The translations under genes were made by a program, and so were the position numbers. From Salipaludibacillus aurantiacus (GTDB taxonomy: Bacteria; Bacillota; Bacilli; Bacillales; Salisediminibacteriaceae): a stretch of DNA of 64,000 bases. The notes under the pieces were generated by a model. The model saw only the letters and a list, made by a program, of their open reading frames with translations, ran no database searches and had not been told where the DNA came from. Below are positions 35,467 to 44,505 of the stretch, piece after piece. How positions within the stretch are numbered: the stretch's first letter is position 1; every line of letters starts with the position of its first letter. The stretch spans positions 1 through 64,000 of the forward strand of contig NZ_FOGT01000014.1 in assembly GCF_900111295.1 (NCBI RefSeq). Direction: 5' to 3'.

Positions 35467-36294
35467 CTATATCGTAAAAATAGCCAGACCAGTGGGGAAA
35501 TTACCTGTATTAAATTGATCAATCCGCAGAGGTTGTGCAGGAGTTGAAATATCATAGATTTCTACAGTGTTATCGAATGCATTTGATACATAAAGAATGG
35601 TCCCTCTAATAGCCAATCCGTTAGAACCATTTAAATTACCTGCATTAAATTTCCCTTCCCAAACAGGTACTCTAGGAGTGGAAATATCATAAATCTCCAC
35701 AGTGTTATCTAATACATTTGCAACATAAAGTGTAGTCCCTGTAATAGCCAAACCAACAGGACCATTTAAATTACCTGTATTAATTTGACCGACTTGTAGA
35801 GGTTGTTCAGGAGTGGAAATATCAAAGATTTTCACAGTGTTATCGCCAAAATTTGCTACATAAAGAGTAGTTCCTGTAATAGCTAAACCATAAGGCTCAT
35901 CTAAATTTTCTCCATTAAACTCTCCGACCCGTAAAGGTTGTTCAGGAGTTGAAATATCATAGATTTCCACAGTATTACTCTCGACGTTTGCAACATAAAG
36001 AGTAGTTCTTGTAATACCCAAACCAAAAGGACTTGATAAATTTTCTCCATTAAACTCTCCGACCCGTAAAGGTTGTGCAGGAGTTGAAATATCATAGATT
36101 TCTACAATGTTACCCGCGACATTTGCAACATAAAGAGTAGTCCCTGTAATAGCCAAAGCACTAGGGCTCTCTAAATTATCTGAATTAAATTCTCCGACCC
36201 GAACAGGTGCTTCAGGAAAGGAAATATCATAAATTTCCACAGTGTTATCTCCTAGAGCTGCTGCATAAAGAAAACTCATTCGTCTTATTCCCAA
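35467..36294 (-). CDS. LVIVD-type repeat beta-propeller protein
   Basis: A 275-residue protein of six repeats of about 43 residues, each with LYVANxxxNTVEIYDISTPxxPLRVGEFNxxNLxxPxGLAITGTT. The predicted fold is a six-bladed propeller. The likely start is TTG 36294, since GAGGTGAG sits a few bases upstream; ATG 36279 is too far. No signal peptide is present. The repeats are very similar at the DNA level, which points to recent expansion. It begins MGIR, as does the orphan at 19661. Location and role are unknown. Confidence 0.8.
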   Translation of the reverse strand: MGIRRMSFLYAAALGDNTVEIYDISFPEAPVRVGEFNSDNLESPSALAITGTTLYVANVAGNIVEIYDISTPAQPLRVGEFNGENLSSPFGLGITRTTLYVANVESNTVEIYDISTPEQPLRVGEFNGENLDEPYGLAITGTTLYVANFGDNTVKIFDISTPEQPLQVGQINTGNLNGPVGLAITGTTLYVANVLDNTVEIYDISTPRVPVWEGKFNAGNLNGSNGLAIRGTILYVSNAFDNTVEIYDISTPAQPLRIDQFNTGNFPTGLAIFTI

Positions 36295-36502
36295 CTATCT
36301 CACCTCTTCTCATAAATGACCTATACCATCTTATGTATCGAAATACAGTCTGTACAGGATTTAAACCTATTTAAAGGAAATAACAAACTCTTTTTTGCTT
36401 TCGCATACTATATTTTCTCAACAGGCTCGGCATTACTTAAGCTCATAATCCCCCTTCTGCTTGTATATAGTTTGGTAAGACAAGAAAAGGGGGGGATTAT
36501 TA

Positions 36503-37828
36503 ATGTTAGCATCGATCGCCAGCCGTTTTTCACGGATGGTTGAGAGGTATCTGCCTGATGCCTTTGTCATCGCTGTCATTATGACACTGATCGTCTTTTT
36601 TGCAGGGTGGCTGATGAATATCTCCACGCCTATGGCGCTTATCGAGTCGTGGGGAGAAGGGTTCTGGACGTATTTAGCCTTTACGATGCAGATGGTTATG
36701 CTGTTAATGACCGGGATGGTTCTTGCCGCTGTTCCGTTTATCAGCAAAGGGCTGGAGAAACTCGCGGGTTTGTCCCATGGTAAGAAAATGCCGTATGTCC
36801 TTGTTTTTCTCATTACTTCTTTTGCCTACTTTATTAACTGGGGGTTAGCGGTGGTAGTTGGAGCCATCTTAGCCCGGGAAGTGGGGAAGCGGAACAAGGA
36901 GGCGCATTTTCCGTTGCTCGTGGCATCTGCTTACGCGCCGACCGTCCTTTACACTGCGGGGCTGTCCAGTTCGATTGGCCTGACAGTAGCGACGGAGGGC
37001 CATTTTCTCGAAGATCTGATGGGTGTCATCCCCACCTCACAGACGATTTTCCATCCGTCGACGGTTCTCATTTTAATCGCGCTTGTTATTACGATACCTG
37101 TGTTCATCGTGTTAATGGCGCCGAAAGACAAATCAGCCATCATTCCTTTCAGGGAAGGAAAGTCTGTTTTTTCGGGTAAAAAAGCCAAAACGGATAGCGG
37201 CGGATCAACGCCGGCTAAAAAACTTGAAACGACCCCTGTATTAGGTTTCGTCAGCGGCGCAATTGGTTTAGTATTCATTCTCTCCTATTTTTTCAATGGG
37301 GGAGATTTAGATTTAAATATTATTAATTTGCTGTTTTTATCTGCGGGCCTTTTCTTCCACCAGTCACTTGGCCAGTTTGCCGGTGCCTTTAAAGAAGCAG
37401 CCACATCCATCTCACCGATTATTTTGCAGTTTCCGTTCTACGCAGGGATCATTGGTCTTCTCGGAAGCTCAGGCCTTGGACAGTTAATTATTGACGGGAT
37501 GGTTTCGGCAGCGTCAGCAGGCACATTTACTGTGTTCTCCTACTGGGCTGCAGGATTTGTAAACATTCTCGCTCCTTCCGGCGGGGGACAGTGGGCGCTT
37601 CAAGGACCTCTTCAAATTCCGGCTGCGATCGAGCTTGGAGTCGATCCCGCCAAAACAGCCATGGCCGTCGGGTGGGGGGATGCCTGGACCAATTTAATCC
37701 AGCCGTTCTGGGCGTTGCCGATTCTAAGTATCGTCGGGTTAAGCATCCGCCACATTATGGGATACTGCATTTTACTGTCTGTCTGGGTAGGCGTGCTGAC
37801 GTCTGTTTTAATATTCTTCTTGTATTAA
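36503..37828 (+). CDS. Short-chain fatty acid transporter (AtoE family)
   Basis: A 441-residue membrane permease. It matches the AtoE family through FSRMVERYLPDAFVIAVIMT, SFAYFINWGLAVVVGAILAREVG, AYAPTVLYTAGLSSSIGLT and LAPSGGGQWALQGP, with about twelve helices. GAAAAGGGGGG precedes ATG 36503. Homologues take up acetoacetate or short-chain fatty acids; no CoA-transferase or thiolase genes are nearby. The segment after it is a decayed duplicate (see 37838). Confidence 0.88.
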   Translation: MLASIASRFSRMVERYLPDAFVIAVIMTLIVFFAGWLMNISTPMALIESWGEGFWTYLAFTMQMVMLLMTGMVLAAVPFISKGLEKLAGLSHGKKMPYVLVFLITSFAYFINWGLAVVVGAILAREVGKRNKEAHFPLLVASAYAPTVLYTAGLSSSIGLTVATEGHFLEDLMGVIPTSQTIFHPSTVLILIALVITIPVFIVLMAPKDKSAIIPFREGKSVFSGKKAKTDSGGSTPAKKLETTPVLGFVSGAIGLVFILSYFFNGGDLDLNIINLLFLSAGLFFHQSLGQFAGAFKEAATSISPIILQFPFYAGIIGLLGSSGLGQLIIDGMVSAASAGTFTVFSYWAAGFVNILAPSGGGQWALQGPLQIPAAIELGVDPAKTAMAVGWGDAWTNLIQPFWALPILSIVGLSIRHIMGYCILLSVWVGVLTSVLIFFLY

Positions 37829-37837
37829 TAGGGAAGG

Positions 37838-38295
37838 TGCTATTCCTAATTTATTTTTATGGTAAATGCCCTAAAGCACTCACTTTATTTGCATATATTT
37901 TCTTTTGTGTGCGCTTCTTATATTGGGAGGGGCTGTAATAGGGAGGATATTTTGAAACTTTTCATTAATGGCAGCTCTGTAAAGGAGTAATTGGTTTAGC
38001 CCATACGTAAAAATAGGCGTAATTATTATAGAATCCATTTCTATCAGCGAATTTTTAACTCTATCAGCGAAAAACAGGATCAATCGGCGAAAATTCATTT
38101 CAATCAGCGAAAAACGATGTTCTATTAGCGAAAATTCATTTCTATCTGCGAATTTGAATAATTAAATCTGCAAGATATAGTTATTGTTTCTGACAGCGCT
38201 AACCTTTCGGCTGGTTCTCACCATTACACGCCAATGCTTCCACTATAAGCTACTGAGTTAGGGGCTTTAAAATTACCTGTTGTATTAGTGATATT
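37838..38295 (+). pseudogene. Decayed copy of the 47.4-48.1 kb segment
   Basis: This interval aligns by eye with 47445-48075. It contains a remnant of the small membrane protein (LIYFYGKCPKALTLFAY), the same non-coding stretch, the same 20-bp repeats, and then the degraded start of the MFS transporter (CTGGTTCTCACCATTACACGCC, with frameshifts). Similarity ends near 38295, so the MFS copy is truncated after about 45 codons. The intact copy is the one at 47.4 kb. The remaining 38296-38390 holds nothing recognisable. Confidence 0.75.
38041..38155. repeat. Six tandem 20-bp repeats, ATCAGCGAA type
   Basis: The core YWATCAGCGA starts at 38041, 38061, 38081, 38101, 38122 and 38142 with small variations. 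The period is 20-21 bp, close to two turns of DNA helix. The same array recurs at 47646-47760. It is non-coding; open frames through it are accidental. Confidence 0.8.
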
Positions 38296-38390
38296 TTAAC
38301 TTAAATACTATTTAACTTTAAAAAATGGTGTTCATTTATGACTGACTTTCATTAATCCTGCGTTTCTAAGTAAACTATTCAGAATAAATA

Positions 38391-38429
38391 AAGGCACAAC
38401 AAGAAGATGAACTCTGCTTGTTGTGCCTT
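38391..38429. terminator. Terminator of the YndM-like gene
   Basis: AAGGCACAACAAG at 38391-38403 pairs with CTTGTTGTGCCTT at 38417-38429. It lies just after the 3' end of the minus-strand gene that stops at 38450, with T-rich sequence beyond it on that strand. Confidence 0.75.
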
Positions 38430-38449
38430 CGTCTTTTATTATACGTTTT

Positions 38450-38890
38450 TTACTCATCTTTATTTTGGGTCGGATGTGGACCTTGATCTTCAGCAATTTC
38501 AAAAGCAAAACTTTGATTAAAGCTGCGTTGTTTTTCCTGAACAGTTTGCTTTATATTCTTTACAATATAAAAATGAACAAATACTTCTGAACCTGCAAAA
38601 AGTGACGCCGATATAATGCTTCCCCAACCAATCATTAAATAGCTGTGAAAGAAAATCGCGCCAAAAATCCAGACAATTAAATAAACCAGGAAAAAATCTA
38701 CGACAACGGTGTTCCTTTTCCCAAGGCGCGGAAGAATGATCTGATCACCAAGAAAATAAGAAATGATGGTTACTAGTAAGCTGAAGGAAACGACTTCCAC
38801 AAATTGGGCATTAAACAGCAAACCCAAGCTGATTCCAAAGATAAAAAGGCTGGCAACAAACTTAATAAACAAGACATTCACGTGCTTCAC
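38450..38890 (-). CDS. YndM-like DUF2512 membrane protein
   Basis: A 146-residue protein with four membrane helices and the DUF2512 pattern (NVLFIKFVASLF, ISYFLGDQIILPRLGKRNTVVVDF). A hydrophilic acidic tail follows (about 125-146). The family is common in Bacillales and its function is unknown. ATG 38890 is used; a reasonable ribosome binding site (AGGAGT) lies upstream. It stands alone. Confidence 0.82.
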   Translation of the reverse strand: MKHVNVLFIKFVASLFIFGISLGLLFNAQFVEVVSFSLLVTIISYFLGDQIILPRLGKRNTVVVDFFLVYLIVWIFGAIFFHSYLMIGWGSIISASLFAGSEVFVHFYIVKNIKQTVQEKQRSFNQSFAFEIAEDQGPHPTQNKDE

Positions 38891-39103
38891 TTAAAAATAC
38901 TCCTTTTCTTCTTAGTCTTGTCTTGCATGATGCCCCCTATACCTTCCATATCTTTAAAAAGTGTCCTGTGTTAATAAAAGATGAATGCGGCTGGTCATAA
39001 GTTAGACAGTCTGAATTCAAAAATTAAAAAAGCTACGAGTGTATTTAACAGCAAATAAAGCAGGTCAGAGATATAAGGTAAATCTGGATCCTCCTGGTTA
39101 ATC

Positions 39104-39721
39104 CTAGGTCTCCTGTTTCTCAAGGATGCCGTTCAGGTATATATCAAAGAATTTATCGGCGAATTCCTTTAAATCATACTGTTTCATGATCTCAGGCTGA
39201 TACTGGAATACCTCTTTAATGGCGTGTCTTACTGAGAAGGTATAATGGATAAGCACGTCAGAGTCAATATCCATGCGGATAATACCATCAACTTTAGCGA
39301 GGCGCATGAGCTCCCGAAAGAGGGGAAGACGCCTGGTCATAACCCAATCGTTATAGAGGGTTACGAGGTCTGGGTAGCTTTGGTTCAGTTCCTTTAAAAA
39401 ATCAGATTTAAACAGCTCGTCATAAGCCTTCAGGTCAAATACTTGGAGAAAAGCTTCCTGAGTCAGTTTTGTTTCTTTTGCCTCTCTTACTGTTTTTTCT
39501 ATTCTCTGGAGAGAAATGTTAAACACCCGTTCCACCACGTGTTTAACAATATCCTTCTTATCGGTAAAATGCTTATAAAAGGTGGTTTTACTGGCATTAG
39601 CTTCACGTACGATTTCGTCTACCGTCAGATTATGGATGCCTTTTTCAATTAATAAGTGCTCGGCTGTTTCAAGCAGTTCTTCACGCTTCGGTGATTTTCG
39701 GCGGACCGTTTGCTTTGTCAT
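39104..39721 (-). CDS. TetR family transcriptional regulator
   Basis: A 205-residue repressor with the TetR helix-turn-helix at residues about 10-58 (LTVDEIVREANASKTTFYKHFTDKKDI) and an all-helical ligand domain. AGGAGGTGAC precedes ATG 39721. It lies next to the decayed drug-efflux gene at 39823-40046 and the rifampin phosphotransferase-like gene, so it probably once controlled the pump. An inverted repeat upstream is the likely autoregulatory site. Confidence 0.88.
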   Translation of the reverse strand: MTKQTVRRKSPKREELLETAEHLLIEKGIHNLTVDEIVREANASKTTFYKHFTDKKDIVKHVVERVFNISLQRIEKTVREAKETKLTQEAFLQVFDLKAYDELFKSDFLKELNQSYPDLVTLYNDWVMTRRLPLFRELMRLAKVDGIIRMDIDSDVLIHYTFSVRHAIKEVFQYQPEIMKQYDLKEFADKFFDIYLNGILEKQET

Positions 39722-39742
39722 GATGCGTCACCTCCTAACATT

Positions 39743-39764
39743 TACTAATTACGGCTGATTAGTA
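39743..39764. promoter_or_regulatory. Operator upstream of the TetR gene
   Basis: TACTAAT at 39743-39749 and ATTAGTA at 39758-39764 form a perfect 7-8-7 inverted repeat 22 bp before the TetR start. The size is typical of TetR-family operators. Confidence 0.6.
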
Positions 39765-39822
39765 CACCCTCATTATAACAGGTAAGAGCCATCCTGTCTG
39801 ATGAGTGTCAATGTCTGAATGA

Positions 39823-40046
39823 CTAAAGCCTGATCAGGCCTATGCCGTAAGCATCAGACAGTTTGGCGAACAACGGAATGGTGACCGTGGAGATAATCAG
39901 AAAACTGCTGAATACCCAGGCATACACATGCTGTCCGCCTATTTCAGCTGTGATAACAGGTAGTATGGAAGCAAGGACCGTCATCATCATATTAGCAGCT
40001 TGCCCAAGAGAATGCCGGCAAAGGCTAAGCGGATTCTTCTATCCAT
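39823..40046 (-). pseudogene. N-terminal remnant of an MFS multidrug transporter
   Basis: From ATG 40046 the frame reads MDRRIRLAFAGILLG, then after a frameshift near 39995 continues as NMMMTVLASILPVITAEIGG, HVYAWVFSSFLIISTVTIPL and FAKLSDAYG, and stops at 39823. This is the first two membrane helices of a 14-helix DHA2-type drug exporter. Only about 70 codons remain. It overlaps the 3' end of the gene that stops at 40039 by 8 bp. Loss of the pump leaves the TetR regulator without its obvious target. Confidence 0.75.
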
Positions 40047-42645
40047 TATGGGCTTGGTCAAGGATAATCACATCACCGGAATGACCGTTCACTGTTACTT
40101 TATCGCCCGTTTTCAGTTTTTCACTGACACGTTCAATGCCTGCCACAGCAGGAATACCGTACTCTCTAGCCACGATACCGCCGTGTGATCCTGTCCCGCC
40201 GGTTTCCATAATAAGCCCGCCGGCACTGAGGAATAGAGGTGTCCAGCTTGGGTCCGTGCTGTGAGTCACAAGAATTTCACCGTCTTTTAGCTTGGCTCCC
40301 GCCGGATCATGAATAACACGGACGATTCCGGTAAATTCCCCTGAAGCGATGGGCACGCCGTTCAATCCGTTATCTGAAGAGGTGGATTCAGTACTTCCAT
40401 ATAAACATTCACCCGTATTTGTTATAAAGCGGGGAACAGTTTTTATTTCCTTTTGCTCAGCGTAAGTTTTTTTCCTGGCTTCCACGGTCTCCATAAGTGA
40501 GTCTGCCGGACTTAATATTTCTGAACGCTGCAGAAAAAAGACATCATTCTTCGTTTTAATTCTGCCCTGGCTCACCAGTTCGTCTCCTGCTTTCTGCAGC
40601 AGTTCCCTAACTAATGCAAAGGATCGGATTAAATCAAATTTCGGCAGTTCCCGGAGACCGAGAAGGGAGCGGATGTAACGGCAATCCTTTTCAATCTTCC
40701 TGCCTGAACGTTTTCCTTTCACATCGTCCACTTTAGAGCGGATAAGTCTGACTGCCTTTTCGGCTTCATTTTCCTGCTTTTTTAGTTTTTCATATAGCCG
40801 TTCTGTATCCTGTTCCATGTAGGAGCTGATTAAGTTCATAATATAGTCCGGTTTTTCCTGCCAGTTTGGAATACCCACGTCCAGTTCCACATTGGAACGG
40901 TGGCCGAATGTCTTCAGAAATGTCTGAATCTCAGGATCTTGACTACCAGGTTGTTTACCGGTCTTTTTATAATTACAGGTGATCTGCACCAGCTCATGTC
41001 CCATTCTCGTTGTAGGGCTGTTGGGCAGGGCGTGAATAACAGGGTTTAACAGGCTGTCATCACCAAGCCATTTGGTCAGCCGTCTTCTTGCCCGGTTCTC
41101 AGCCATTAAGCCCGGCACCATATAGGCACACTGATGTAAAATCACACGCATGCCATTTTCCATAATCGTATCCACTGCGTCGATTTTTTCCTCAATCGTT
41201 CCGGCTTTCCGGGCTTTTCTCTTCATATGGTTTAAATTCTTTTGGGCAATGGCTTTTGAACGGGTTTCTGCTTTACCAGGGTTTGCAATGGCTCCTATAA
41301 CTCTCATACCTATTCGACCGCCCAGTGCAAAAAGTTTAGGTGGATATTTTAATTTGCTTTTTTTCGATGTAAGCTCTTCTTTATTACGTTCCATAAACTC
41401 CATTAACACTTTTCCTGCTACAGGGTCCTTCAGGGCAAAGCTGTCGGCCATTTTTTTCACACGTTTAGGGTTTCGCATCAATTCAGTAAAGTCCCAGTAA
41501 ATCCGGCCGGCTGCTGTTTTGAACCATTTCGGGGACTTGTCTGATTGAATTCCTAAAGCCTTAAGGGCACCCCACATTTCCAGACGCTGAACGTCAATGC
41601 CAAGAGGGGTGAAGGGCACGCTGATGCCCTGTGAGACACGGGTGAATGATAAATATAGGCGGAGGCCGTGCTCTTGAGGCGGATCATTCACCTCAGGCAT
41701 CGGATGGAGCCCTGTCACCGGGCGGGCCTGTACGATGTAAACCATTCCGTCCCCGAGTACCCATTCTGTATCCATTGGCTGGTTATAGTAGCGGTCAACG
41801 GCAAGAGCAAGATTATATAACTGCTTTAATTGATCGGGTGAAAGACTCGGCTTTGTTTTTATGTGATCAGGAACAGCTGTCTGCTGATTGCCTTCCTCAG
41901 TCCGAATGATTTGCACGTCTTTAGTGGCAATCGTTGACGAGACCGTTTTGCCTGTCTCTTTATTCAGGATGAACTGGTCGGGAGAGACGATCCCTGACAC
42001 CACAGCTTCTCCCATCCCCCAGGATGCATTAATAAAAATCTCGTCGCGACGGTTATTTAACGGATTCACGGTAAACATCACACCGGATGTGTCACTCTCT
42101 GCCATTGTCTGAACCACTACAGCCAGGGATAACGTTTTGAAATCCTGGGGGATATGGTGTCTTAATCTGTATGAAATAGCGCGGGCGTTCCAAAGTGAGG
42201 CCCAGCAGTCTTTAACAGCCTGGATGAGCTCCGTTTCACCTTTGACATTCAAATAGCTGTCATGCTGTCCGGCAAAAGACATGTCAGGCAGGTCTTCGGC
42301 TGTAGCTGAGGATCTCACAGCCACGTAAAGCGTGTTTAGCTGCTTGTAAGCCTTTACAATTTGCGAACTTATGGCTTCAGGTAGAGACGCATTCTGTATC
42401 CTCTGTTGAATGGACCGGGAGGCGTGTCCCAACGCCGTCATATCGGAAGCTGACAGCCCATCAAGCTGGGATGAAATGTGCTCTGCCAGTTGATTTTCAT
42501 CAATAAACGTATCGTATAATTCCGTGGTGACGATATAGCCGTCCGGCACTGTAAGGCCGGCCTGTGTCATCTGGACCAGGTTCAATCCTTTTCCTCCGGC
42601 GATTTGGAGATTCACTGACTGGTCTGTATTGAAGTTAATGATCAT
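40039..42645 (-). CDS. rph: Rifampin phosphotransferase-like PEP-synthase family enzyme
   Basis: An 868-residue protein of the PPDK/PEP-synthase superfamily. The N-terminal ATP-grasp domain (about 1-315) has GGKGLNLVQMTQAGLTVPDGY and YVAVRSSATAEDLPDMSFAGQHDS. A middle substrate domain follows. The C-terminal swivelling domain carries the phospho-histidine in METGGTGSHGGIVAREYGIPAV. Length and domain order match rifampin phosphotransferase Rph rather than PpsA, which has a further PEP-binding barrel. ATG 42645 follows AAAGGATGAT. Rph inactivates rifamycins by phosphorylation; related enzymes may have other substrates, so resistance is not certain. Confidence 0.78.
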   Translation of the reverse strand: MIINFNTDQSVNLQIAGGKGLNLVQMTQAGLTVPDGYIVTTELYDTFIDENQLAEHISSQLDGLSASDMTALGHASRSIQQRIQNASLPEAISSQIVKAYKQLNTLYVAVRSSATAEDLPDMSFAGQHDSYLNVKGETELIQAVKDCWASLWNARAISYRLRHHIPQDFKTLSLAVVVQTMAESDTSGVMFTVNPLNNRRDEIFINASWGMGEAVVSGIVSPDQFILNKETGKTVSSTIATKDVQIIRTEEGNQQTAVPDHIKTKPSLSPDQLKQLYNLALAVDRYYNQPMDTEWVLGDGMVYIVQARPVTGLHPMPEVNDPPQEHGLRLYLSFTRVSQGISVPFTPLGIDVQRLEMWGALKALGIQSDKSPKWFKTAAGRIYWDFTELMRNPKRVKKMADSFALKDPVAGKVLMEFMERNKEELTSKKSKLKYPPKLFALGGRIGMRVIGAIANPGKAETRSKAIAQKNLNHMKRKARKAGTIEEKIDAVDTIMENGMRVILHQCAYMVPGLMAENRARRRLTKWLGDDSLLNPVIHALPNSPTTRMGHELVQITCNYKKTGKQPGSQDPEIQTFLKTFGHRSNVELDVGIPNWQEKPDYIMNLISSYMEQDTERLYEKLKKQENEAEKAVRLIRSKVDDVKGKRSGRKIEKDCRYIRSLLGLRELPKFDLIRSFALVRELLQKAGDELVSQGRIKTKNDVFFLQRSEILSPADSLMETVEARKKTYAEQKEIKTVPRFITNTGECLYGSTESTSSDNGLNGVPIASGEFTGIVRVIHDPAGAKLKDGEILVTHSTDPSWTPLFLSAGGLIMETGGTGSHGGIVAREYGIPAVAGIERVSEKLKTGDKVTVNGHSGDVIILDQAHNG

Positions 42646-42676
42646 TGTGATCATCCTTTCTGTCTTCGATAGGTTA

Positions 42677-42749
42677 ATCATATAATGTGATTTGCTTAAA
42701 GTAAACTGTTTTTAATTGAAAAGTTCACTTTATTATGTATAATACATAA
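42677..42749. promoter_or_regulatory. Divergent promoters with a perfect palindrome
   Basis: Minus strand: -35 TTTACT (42705-42700) and -10 TATGAT (42682-42677), 17 bp apart. Plus strand: -35 TTGAAA (42716-42721) and -10 TATAAT (42738-42743), 16 bp apart. The plus -10 lies inside a 17-bp palindrome TTATGTAT A ATACATAA (42733-42749). AAAGTAAACT near 42698 and AGTTCACTTT near 42721 form a second imperfect inverted repeat. A repressor at the palindrome would block the oxidase-like gene. Confidence 0.6.
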
Positions 42750-42794
42750 ATAATAAAACTATTTTTAGGTAAATAGTTAAAAGGAGAGGGTAAT

Positions 42795-43496
42795 ATGAAT
42801 GAAGAGATCCGTGAAAAAATCAGGGGAAGCCGCACATTGTCAGGTCCATTTCCACCGTTTAATACTACAGAGGTGCCGGACCATCCCCACACGCTTTTTC
42901 TTGAATGGTTTAGTATTGCCCTGGACTATAAGGTTCATGAGCCTCATGCCATGACGTTATCCACGTGTGACCGTGACAGGTTACCGGATGGACGAGTCCT
43001 TATATTAAAGGATATTGATGAGAGGCACTGGTATTTTGCATCCAGTTCTAACAGCCGGAAAGGCCGACAGCTTTATGATAATAACCATGCAGCATTAACG
43101 TTTTACTGGTCGGAAATCGGCAGACAGATCAGAGTAAGGGGGAGCGTTGAAGCCAGTGATGAAAAACTGAGCGCAGACGATTTTTTAAATCGCGGTAAAG
43201 CAGCCCGGGTCATTGCATTAATGGATAAACAAAGCGACGTAATGGAAAATAAAGAGGAATTTCAGCAAGCTTTTGAATTGTCATCACGAGTCATAAATGA
43301 TGATCCTGAAAAGGTGTCTGCCTCTTGGACATTGTACACGCTGAAGCCGGAAGAGGTTGAATTCTGGCAGGCCAGTGAAGACCGGAATCACATACGCGTA
43401 AGATATAGGAGTACAGGAACGGGATGGGAAAGAAAGGTTGTGGCCTTAACTACAGGGACGTTTCTTTTAGAAAAGAGGAGAACATTTTCTTTCTGA
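42795..43496 (+). CDS. Pyridoxamine 5'-phosphate oxidase-like flavoprotein
   Basis: A 233-residue FMN-binding split-barrel protein. It matches PdxH in order: RVLILKDIDERHWYFASSSNSRKGRQL (FMN site), WSEIGRQIRVRG, and the C-terminal EFWQASEDRNHIRVRY (substrate site). PdxH oxidises pyridoxamine or pyridoxine 5'-phosphate to PLP. The middle differs from the E. coli enzyme, and most Bacillaceae make PLP by PdxST, so a related function such as salvage is also possible. AAAGGAGAGGG precedes ATG 42795. Confidence 0.8.
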   Translation: MNEEIREKIRGSRTLSGPFPPFNTTEVPDHPHTLFLEWFSIALDYKVHEPHAMTLSTCDRDRLPDGRVLILKDIDERHWYFASSSNSRKGRQLYDNNHAALTFYWSEIGRQIRVRGSVEASDEKLSADDFLNRGKAARVIALMDKQSDVMENKEEFQQAFELSSRVINDDPEKVSASWTLYTLKPEEVEFWQASEDRNHIRVRYRSTGTGWERKVVALTTGTFLLEKRRTFSF

Positions 43497-43674
43497 CAAG
43501 GTATGTTTTTTAAAACTAAATTGTATAGAAAGATGTACTAGGGGGCGACAGAAAGAACTCCCCTGGTTGAAACATTCTTATATTTGTAACAATTCAGATG
43601 ATGAGGGGGGAATTAGCTATGGTAGAATAATTTTGCTTGTTAATAGCAAATAAAGAGATAGAGGAGAGGTGCGA

Positions 43675-44178
43675 ATGGGATTAGATATGTATTTAATTTC
43701 AATGCCAAAAATTGAAGGTATGGATTATGAGGACGTCCATTCAGCGAACGTTCATTTAAGAGAATTAGAAGAAAAGCAAAATGAGCTGTTCCTAAAAGTA
43801 AAATCACACATTATCCACTCTGAAAAATTTGGCATGTCATCGATCAGCCTGATGGAAGTTGTAGCCTATTGGCGAAAGGCCAATCAGATTCACCATTGGT
43901 TTGTTGAAAACCTCCGTAACGGAAAAGATGACCCTTGTTTTACTGAGCTTGTTACAAAGCAAAACCTGGAAGACCTTTTGAACTTGTGTTTAATCGTTTT
44001 ATCAAACAAGAAAAACCCACAAGACTTATTACCAACAAGATTTGGAAGTTTCTTTGGCTCCTGCGAGTATGATGACTTCTATTATATGGAGATCGAAGAA
44101 ACGAAATCATTATTAGAGTATCTTCTGAAAAACTTCAATTTTGAAACCCACTATTTAATGTATCAATGCTCTTGGTAA
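43675..44178 (+). CDS. Hypothetical protein (MGLDMYL type)
   Basis: A 167-residue cytoplasmic protein beginning MGLDMYLISMPKIEGMDYEDV, an opening shared by a group of small phage- and plasmid-linked proteins of unknown function. It contains AYWRKANQIHHWFVEN (about 65-80) and CEYDDFYYMEIEETKSLLEYLL near the end. GAGGAGAGG precedes ATG 43675. It may have come from a mobile element, but none is visible around it. Confidence 0.7.
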   Translation: MGLDMYLISMPKIEGMDYEDVHSANVHLRELEEKQNELFLKVKSHIIHSEKFGMSSISLMEVVAYWRKANQIHHWFVENLRNGKDDPCFTELVTKQNLEDLLNLCLIVLSNKKNPQDLLPTRFGSFFGSCEYDDFYYMEIEETKSLLEYLLKNFNFETHYLMYQCSW

Positions 44179-44505
44179 AACTGCCTCCACATTACCCACT
44201 TTAATTACTACTTCTTTAACACAATTGCTCCATAGCCTCTTAACTTGTCTATAATCAATATGAACTTGGTCTCCTGATCTCCCGCGACTTTTTTTAATAA
44301 AAACATCATGTCCAGGATCCACTAAAAGGAATCATTTAACTTTTATAAAAATACTGGCTCATTTAAATATATAACGGCACTCGTCTCAGTAAAACCGGTA
44401 CACTAGCCTTTTAACACAAAGAGTGCCGCTGGATTCTGCGTAAATGAGATAAGGATAGGGAACCTCTCGGACGTGACTTTTTGATGAGAAGGGAAGTAAG
44501 TATGA
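44179..44505. other. Intergenic region without recognisable features
   Basis: This 327-bp gap contains no supportable gene. A minus-strand frame across 44403-44786 is the shadow of the next gene. Only the ribosome binding site GAAGGGAAG near 44488-44496 can be noted. Confidence 0.5.

Noticed and set aside
37880-38098. Frames through the ATCAGCGAA repeats
   Set aside because: They are open only because the repeat unit has no stop in that phase; the same pattern appears at 47.6 kb in non-coding DNA.
38041-38155. CRISPR array
   Set aside because: The period of 20-21 bp leaves no room for spacers and no cas genes are present.
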